64,000 bases of DNA from an archaeon (GTDB lineage: Archaea > Nanobdellota > Nanobdellia > Woesearchaeales > GW2011-AR15): contig JABHXU010000004.1 in assembly GCA_018657065.1 (NCBI GenBank), positions 1 through 64,000 of the forward strand, given 5' to 3'. The notes under the pieces were generated by a model. The model was not told where the DNA came from and did no database searches. It worked only from the letters and a program-made list of their open reading frames with translations. A program made the translations under genes and the position numbers. This document shows positions 59,706 to 64,000 of this stretch, piece after piece; position 1 is the stretch's first letter, and each line of letters starts with the position of its first letter.

Positions 59706-60989
59706 ATATCAGAAAAACACTTTAAATCACTCAAATTAATAGAACCTTTACTTCGTGCTCTTGAGGAAAAAGGATACTCAACTCCAACACCTATTCAGGA
59801 ACAAACCATTCCTCCACTTCTAGAAGGAAAAGATATGATGGGTATTGCTCAAACAGGTACTGGGAAAACTGCAGCTTTTCTTTTACCAATATTACAACAT
59901 CTTTCAAAGGATGATATTAGAACTCCTGGACGTGCTCCAGCAGTACTTATTTTAGCTCCAACTAGAGAATTAGCTGCACAAATTGGTGCAAGCTGCAAGG
60001 TATATGGAAAATTTCTTAACATTGAGCACACAGTAATTTTTGGAGGAGTTAAACAAGGATCTCAAGTAAAAGCGTTAAAAAGTGGAATCGACATACTTGT
60101 TGCTACACCTGGTAGACTTTTAGATTTAATCCAACAAGGATACATTTCACTAGAATATATTGAAATTTTTGTTCTTGATGAAGCAGATCGAATGCTTGAT
60201 ATGGGTTTTATTCATGATGTAAAAAAAATAATGAATTTAATTCCAAAAAATACACAAACACTTTGTTTTTCAGCAACAATGTCAAAAGAAGTTGAAACTC
60301 TAACAAGAGGACTATTAAATGACCCTGTACATGTTGCAGTAACTCCACAAGCAACAACAGTTGAATTAATTGAACAAAGTGTACTCTTTGTAGATCAAGT
60401 GGATAAAGAAGAAGTATTAATTGATTTATTAAAACAAGAACATCTAAAGAGAGTACTGATTTTTATAAGAACTAAAAGTCGTGCCAATAAACTTTGTAAA
60501 AAATTAACATTACAAGGGATTAAAGTAGATGCTATCCACGGAAACAAAAGTCAAAAACAAAGAACTCAAGCACTTTCTAATTTCAAAAAAGGTAGAAGTA
60601 GAGTTTTAGTTGCTACAGATATTGCTGCTCGTGGAATTGATGTTGAAGAAATAAGTCATGTTATTAATTTTGATTTACCTAATGAACCCGAAAATTATGT
60701 TCATAGGATTGGAAGAACTGCAAGAGCAGGAGCAAAAGGAAGAGCATACAGTTTTTGCGCTGCTGAGGAACGTGGATATCTTTCAGATATTGAAAAACTA
60801 ATTAAACAAAATATTGAAATTATTAAACATAAAAAACATAGCAACAAAGCTCAAAACTCAAGAGGACCTTTCTCTAGAAGTGCACATAAGCAAAGAAACA
60901 GAAAAGGTGGATTTAGAACAAATAGATCTAGAAAAAGCAAAGGACAAGGAGGATTTAGAAATAAAATTTCTAGACCTCGACGTCAATGA
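59706..60989 (+). CDS. DEAD-box RNA helicase
   Basis: The conserved Q motif region FKSLKLIEPLLRALEEKGYSTPTPIQEQTIPPLLEGKD precedes the first ATG (59835), so translation begins earlier. The frame is open from 59697; ATA 59706 is the best placed, about 30 nt after TTATATAC (59673-59680). Motifs are AQTGTGKT, PTRELAAQIG, TPGRLLD, DEAD, SATM, DIAARGIDVEE and HRIGRTARAG. The C-terminus is a basic Arg/Gly/Ser-rich tail, as in cold-induced RNA helicases. The gene ends in TGA. A second DEAD-box gene begins at 63344. Confidence 0.85.
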   Translation: MSEKHFKSLKLIEPLLRALEEKGYSTPTPIQEQTIPPLLEGKDMMGIAQTGTGKTAAFLLPILQHLSKDDIRTPGRAPAVLILAPTRELAAQIGASCKVYGKFLNIEHTVIFGGVKQGSQVKALKSGIDILVATPGRLLDLIQQGYISLEYIEIFVLDEADRMLDMGFIHDVKKIMNLIPKNTQTLCFSATMSKEVETLTRGLLNDPVHVAVTPQATTVELIEQSVLFVDQVDKEEVLIDLLKQEHLKRVLIFIRTKSRANKLCKKLTLQGIKVDAIHGNKSQKQRTQALSNFKKGRSRVLVATDIAARGIDVEEISHVINFDLPNEPENYVHRIGRTARAGAKGRAYSFCAAEERGYLSDIEKLIKQNIEIIKHKKHSNKAQNSRGPFSRSAHKQRNRKGGFRTNRSRKSKGQGGFRNKISRPRRQ

Positions 60990-61156
60990 ACTTTCAATAC
61001 TAGCTAGACAAAAAAAACAAAATAATAATCTCTCTATCTCATCAACAATTCTTATCTTTTTTAATTATTGTTTTCTTATTAAACTAATTTAATTATACAT
61101 TTTAATTAAAGAATAGTTTTTAATAAAAATTCATTTCCTAAAAAATAGGTGAAAAT

Positions 61157-61399
61157 ATGAAACAAATACATGGACATGAAGTTATGAAAATGATGATTGA
61201 ATCTGAAAAATCATATTCTAAAGATGAACTTAAAAAAGCTATAATTAACAAATTTGGAGAAGATGCAAGATTCCATACTTGCAGTGTAAATAATATGGAC
61301 GCTGATGAAATCATTGTTTTTTTAGAAAAAAAAGATAAATTTACTCATTCTAAAGACGGTGTTTCATTAGATGCATCTAAAATGTGTAGTCATGAATAA
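61157..61399 (+). CDS. YecH-like metal-binding protein, 80 aa
   Basis: MKQIHGHEVMKMMIESEKSY, KFGEDARFHTCSVNNMDADEIIVFLEKKDKF and the C-terminal KMCSHE match the bacterial YecH/DUF2492 family, with conserved H-G-H, H-T-C and terminal C-x-H residues that could bind a metal. Function is unknown. GGTGA precedes the ATG. It is convergent with the radical SAM gene, overlapping by 10 bp. Confidence 0.8.
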   Translation: MKQIHGHEVMKMMIESEKSYSKDELKKAIINKFGEDARFHTCSVNNMDADEIIVFLEKKDKFTHSKDGVSLDASKMCSHE

Positions 61400-62724
61400 T
61401 TAAGTATTTGTTCTTTACAAGAATTAATTACTTTAGGCACTTTATTTATTGAATGAATTAAATGCATATTTTTCCTTTTTAATTTCATTATTTTCTCTTT
61501 ATTTATTCCTTCATTAACACTAAATCCAATTTTATCACCTAGTAATGTCCTCTTTTTAGTTATAATAGTTCCAATTTCATATTTTTTAGGGTCATTATAA
61601 ATTCTGCTTTCTTTTTGAAGACCAAAAACAGCTGCAGAAATTAAATCAATATTTTCATTATTATCTTCTAAAAAATTAATTGTTTCATTAAACTCTTCAA
61701 TTGTTTCAGTTGGAAATCCAAACATAATGTAAATTTGATTTTTTATTCCAACTGTTTTTGCGGTTTCCAATACTTTAACAACATCCATAACTTTAGTTCC
61801 CTTTTTCATAAAATCTAAAATTCTTTGATTTCCAGATTCAACACCCCAAGCTACACTTCTTAAACCTGAATTATACAATTGAGGTAAAATTGAAACAAAA
61901 TCAATTGTTGGTCTTAGTTGACACCAAAATTCAATATTCAGATCTTTTAATGCTCTAGACATCTCTTCAAGTCTAATACTTGTAAATGCATCATCAATAA
62001 AACATATTTTTTTTATTTTGTTTTTTACTATTGATTTTTTTATAAATTCTAAACTAATGGTACTATACTTTTTATTACCATGATGGGTGCAAAATGTACA
62101 AAGCTTATATGGACACGAATGTGCAGTCCTTAAAGGGTAAATTAAATCTTTTGTAAAATAGTGCTTAGGAACATAATCTGAAAAATCCAAAACTGCATCT
62201 AATATTTCCTTTCTTTTTTTTGCACCATTTTTAATTAAAAAATCTAAAAACAATTCATAATTATTTAGTCGTTTTGCTTTAATAGATAATTTAGAATTAT
62301 CTGCAGGTCCACCTATTATCACTTTAATATTGTTTTTTTCTAATTCCTCAATTATTCCATTCGCAAAAAAGATTTGACTATTATAAGTTAAACTAAATGC
62401 AACTACATCTGGATTTTGGCTAATTATGTCTTTTAATATTTTATCATGATGAAGAGGGGTTTTTCCTAAAATTGCATTTTTTGAAATCGATGGATAAAGT
62501 TCTCGTGTTTTGTTTACAAACTCTTCTAAAAGATCAAAGAAATTTTCACCTCTATTTTTCCTCTCATAATACTCTTTAAATTCTAAATAATGAAACTTTG
62601 AATTTAAATCCAAACAAACAATTTCTTCATCTAAATTTGAAGATAAGACACATTTCATCATAGTTAGTGAATAAGGCATAACCGTAGGAATATGACAAGG
62701 CAAATTGACTAAAACTATTTTCAT
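61390..62724 (-). CDS. B12-binding-like radical SAM protein
   Basis: The first 160 residues are a cobalamin-binding-type Rossmann domain (MKIVLVNLPCHIPTVMPYSLTMMK; PDVVAFSLTYNSQIFFANGIIEELEKNNIKVIIGGP). The radical SAM core has AHSCPYKLCTFCTHHG, where C-x4-C-x2-C replaces the standard C-x3-C-x2-C, then RPTIDFVSILPQL, VAWGVESGNQRILDFMKKG and QIYIMFGFPTETIEEFNETINFL. B12-dependent radical SAM enzymes methylate or rearrange unactivated carbons. Product and substrate are unknown. With the cobalamin riboswitch it indicates that this organism uses cobalamin. Confidence 0.8.
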   Translation of the reverse strand: MKIVLVNLPCHIPTVMPYSLTMMKCVLSSNLDEEIVCLDLNSKFHYLEFKEYYERKNRGENFFDLLEEFVNKTRELYPSISKNAILGKTPLHHDKILKDIISQNPDVVAFSLTYNSQIFFANGIIEELEKNNIKVIIGGPADNSKLSIKAKRLNNYELFLDFLIKNGAKKRKEILDAVLDFSDYVPKHYFTKDLIYPLRTAHSCPYKLCTFCTHHGNKKYSTISLEFIKKSIVKNKIKKICFIDDAFTSIRLEEMSRALKDLNIEFWCQLRPTIDFVSILPQLYNSGLRSVAWGVESGNQRILDFMKKGTKVMDVVKVLETAKTVGIKNQIYIMFGFPTETIEEFNETINFLEDNNENIDLISAAVFGLQKESRIYNDPKKYEIGTIITKKRTLLGDKIGFSVNEGINKEKIMKLKRKNMHLIHSINKVPKVINSCKEQILNYS

Positions 62725-62836
62725 AAATTCTAGAATACTAGATTTCTTTTAATATTTATCATTAAGTAGAATTTGTTAGAAAAATTATAAAAAAATTAAA
62801 ATTGATTGAGTGAAATAAAATAAGCATAATACTTAA

Positions 62837-63034
62837 TTATTCTTGTGCTAATGCAACATTAACAGCTTTTGGTCCTCTATCTCCGTCTTCAACGTCAAAT
62901 GTTACTTTGTCGTTTTCTGAGATTGAAGTTCCTTCAACTAGGCCTGATTCGTGTACAAAGTATTCTTTGCCGTCTTCGCCTGCAATAAAACCAAATCGTT
63001 TCATTGTGTTAAAAAATTTTACAGTTCCTTCCAT
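62837..63034 (-). CDS. Cold-shock-domain protein
   Basis: The 65-residue OB-fold protein has the RNP1 motif KRFGFIAGEDGKEYFVHESGL and the start MEGTVKFFNTMKRFGF, as in bacterial CspA. Bacterial-type cold-shock proteins occur in some archaea, probably by transfer. It binds single-stranded nucleic acid. GGAGGAT precedes the ATG by 7 nt. A DEAD-box helicase gene is divergent from it, a classic cold-response pair. Confidence 0.93.
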   Translation of the reverse strand: MEGTVKFFNTMKRFGFIAGEDGKEYFVHESGLVEGTSISENDKVTFDVEDGDRGPKAVNVALAQE

Positions 63035-63343
63035 TTTTTAAGATCCTCCTTTAATTTTATACCATCTTAGTAAAAATCAAGGTTGATATTGTACTAATAT
63101 TTCTAAGAATTATCTCATGCTATATAAATGTAGAGTTTTCATATTCAATACAAATTTGTTAAAAAAGACCCATAGTTTTAAATAAACCTTCTTAACTCTA
63201 AGAGAGATACAGAAAAAAAAAATTAGTACAAAGGCTAAAAAGAAAGAGCAGTTGTCTTCAATTTCATTATTAACTTGATCAAACGTGACTTTTTCTTAAA
63301 TAATTTAACTTTTAACGATACTAATTAAAGAGGAAAGTATAAA
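63035..63343. other. Intergenic region between cold-shock and DEAD-box genes
   Basis: It contains the cold-shock gene's ribosome site and long untranslated leader (TATATAAAT at 63120-63128 is a candidate TATA box for the minus strand) and, on the plus strand, an A/T-rich stretch ending in the AGAGGA site for the helicase. Nothing else is recognisable. Confidence 0.4.
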
Positions 63344-64000
63344 ATGAATAAATTTGAAAAGTTAGGTATTTCTAAAGAAATACTTAAAACAATAACTGAA
63401 AAAGGATTTGAAAATCCAACAGAAATACAAGAAAAATCAATTCCTGTTATTTTAAAAGGTAATGATTTAATTGCAGGAAGTGCAACTGGATCAGGAAAAA
63501 CACTAGCATTTTCATGTGCTATAATTGAACATTGTGAAAAAGGACAAGGAGTTCAGTCAATTGTTTTGACTCCAACTAGAGAACTTTGTGTACAAATAAC
63601 AAAAGAAATGCAACTTTTTTCAAAATATAAAGGTCTTAAAATTACTCCAATATATGGTGGAGTATCAATTAATCCTCAAATGGATGATTTAACAACAACA
63701 GATGTTGTTATTGGTACACCTGGAAGAGTACTTGATCATTTGTCAAGAGGCACTTTAGATTTAAGTAAAGTTAGAGTAGCTGTTTTAGATGAAGCTGATA
63801 GAATGCTTGATATGGGTTTTATTGATGATGTAAAACAGATTTTAGGTGAATGTCCTCAAGATAAACAAACCTTACTTTATTCAGCAACAATTTCTACAGA
63901 TATTTACGAAATTGCTGAACAATACATGAACAATCCAAAAAAAATATCCGTTGAATCATATGTTGATCCTAGTTTACTTAAACAAGTATATTATGATGTT
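63344..64000 (+). CDS. DEAD-box RNA helicase, N-terminal part (runs off the right edge)
   Basis: The visible 219 residues include the Q motif FEKLGISKEILKTITEKGFENPTEIQEKSIP, motif I GSATGSGKT, PTRELCVQITKEM, GGVS, TPGRVLDHL, DEAD and motif III SATIST. The C-terminal helicase domain lies outside. It is a paralogue of the helicase at 59706. AGAGGA lies 8 nt before the ATG. Confidence 0.92.
   Translation, partial: MNKFEKLGISKEILKTITEKGFENPTEIQEKSIPVILKGNDLIAGSATGSGKTLAFSCAIIEHCEKGQGVQSIVLTPTRELCVQITKEMQLFSKYKGLKITPIYGGVSINPQMDDLTTTDVVIGTPGRVLDHLSRGTLDLSKVRVAVLDEADRMLDMGFIDDVKQILGECPQDKQTLLYSATISTDIYEIAEQYMNNPKKISVESYVDPSLLKQVYYDV

Noticed and set aside
60814-61092. Plus-strand ORF overlapping the DEAD-box C-terminus
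   Set aside because: It is a shifted frame over the basic tail and has no independent ribosome site.
1-64000. CRISPR arrays, cas genes, insertion sequences, rRNA genes, integrases
   Set aside because: No regularly spaced repeats, transposase, integrase or rRNA sequence was found on either strand.

Overview
The window is a strongly AT-rich, gene-dense piece of an archaeal chromosome. Archaeal markers are initiation factor 6, prefoldin alpha, Lhr helicase, the start of a Hel308-type helicase, endonuclease Q with a PCNA-binding tail, a PAC2 protein, paired Lrp/AsnC regulators, an S-layer protein, an intron-containing tRNA-Ile, and TATA boxes centred 26-30 nt upstream of many start codons (leaderless mRNAs). 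Compact genes, bacterial-type SerRS/ThrRS, a eukaryote-like glycogen synthase and many small exported proteins suggest a DPANN lineage, perhaps Woesearchaeota-like. That placement is inference.

Layout. 1-2.1 kb: S-layer gene running off the left edge. 2.4-3.8 kb: serS behind a serine-codon leader peptide. 4.4-6.8 kb: a tandem Lrp regulator divergent from a duplicated asparaginase-fold protein. 6.8-16.6 kb: transporters, endonuclease Q, a second Lrp regulator and a Ski2-like helicase. 16.7-26.9 kb: accessory-looking exported or membrane proteins and an HTH gene sharing a 13-bp promoter motif, interleaved with a truncated hel308, sod/peroxiredoxin, trxB, an amino-acid permease and a sugar nucleotidyltransferase. 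27-32 kb: AbrB/PhoU-like regulator, galT, MgtC-like protein and pilin-like proteins. 32.3-40.7 kb: an FtsY carrying an inserted histidine-phosphatase domain, prefoldin, prs, aIF-6 and Lhr. 40.8-48.4 kb: mostly unknown membrane and coiled-coil proteins, ending in a cobalamin riboswitch in front of a DUF4346-like gene. 48.5-53.8 kb: thrS behind a threonine-codon leader peptide, an interrupted acetyltransferase, tRNA-Ile with tRNA fragments, and an HTH/zinc pair. 54-59.3 kb: a glycogen/maltodextrin operon. 59.3-64 kb: tRNA-Ser with fragments, two DEAD-box helicases, a YecH-like protein, a radical SAM enzyme and a cold-shock protein.

The strongest discoveries are regulatory. Both aminoacyl-tRNA synthetase genes are preceded by a tiny ORF whose ATG sits where a leaderless transcript should begin and which is packed with codons for the cognate amino acid: Thr before thrS, with hairpins and a T-rich tract, and Ser before serS. 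This is the architecture of bacterial attenuation, seen here in an archaeon. A cobalamin riboswitch with recognisable core and closing helix lies at 47.56-47.73 kb. Two Lrp paralogues carry the same 9-bp palindrome exactly 45 nt from their start codons. A 13-bp motif marks promoters of exported-protein genes and of an HTH gene that may be their regulator. Three otherwise open genes are broken by a single in-frame stop codon.
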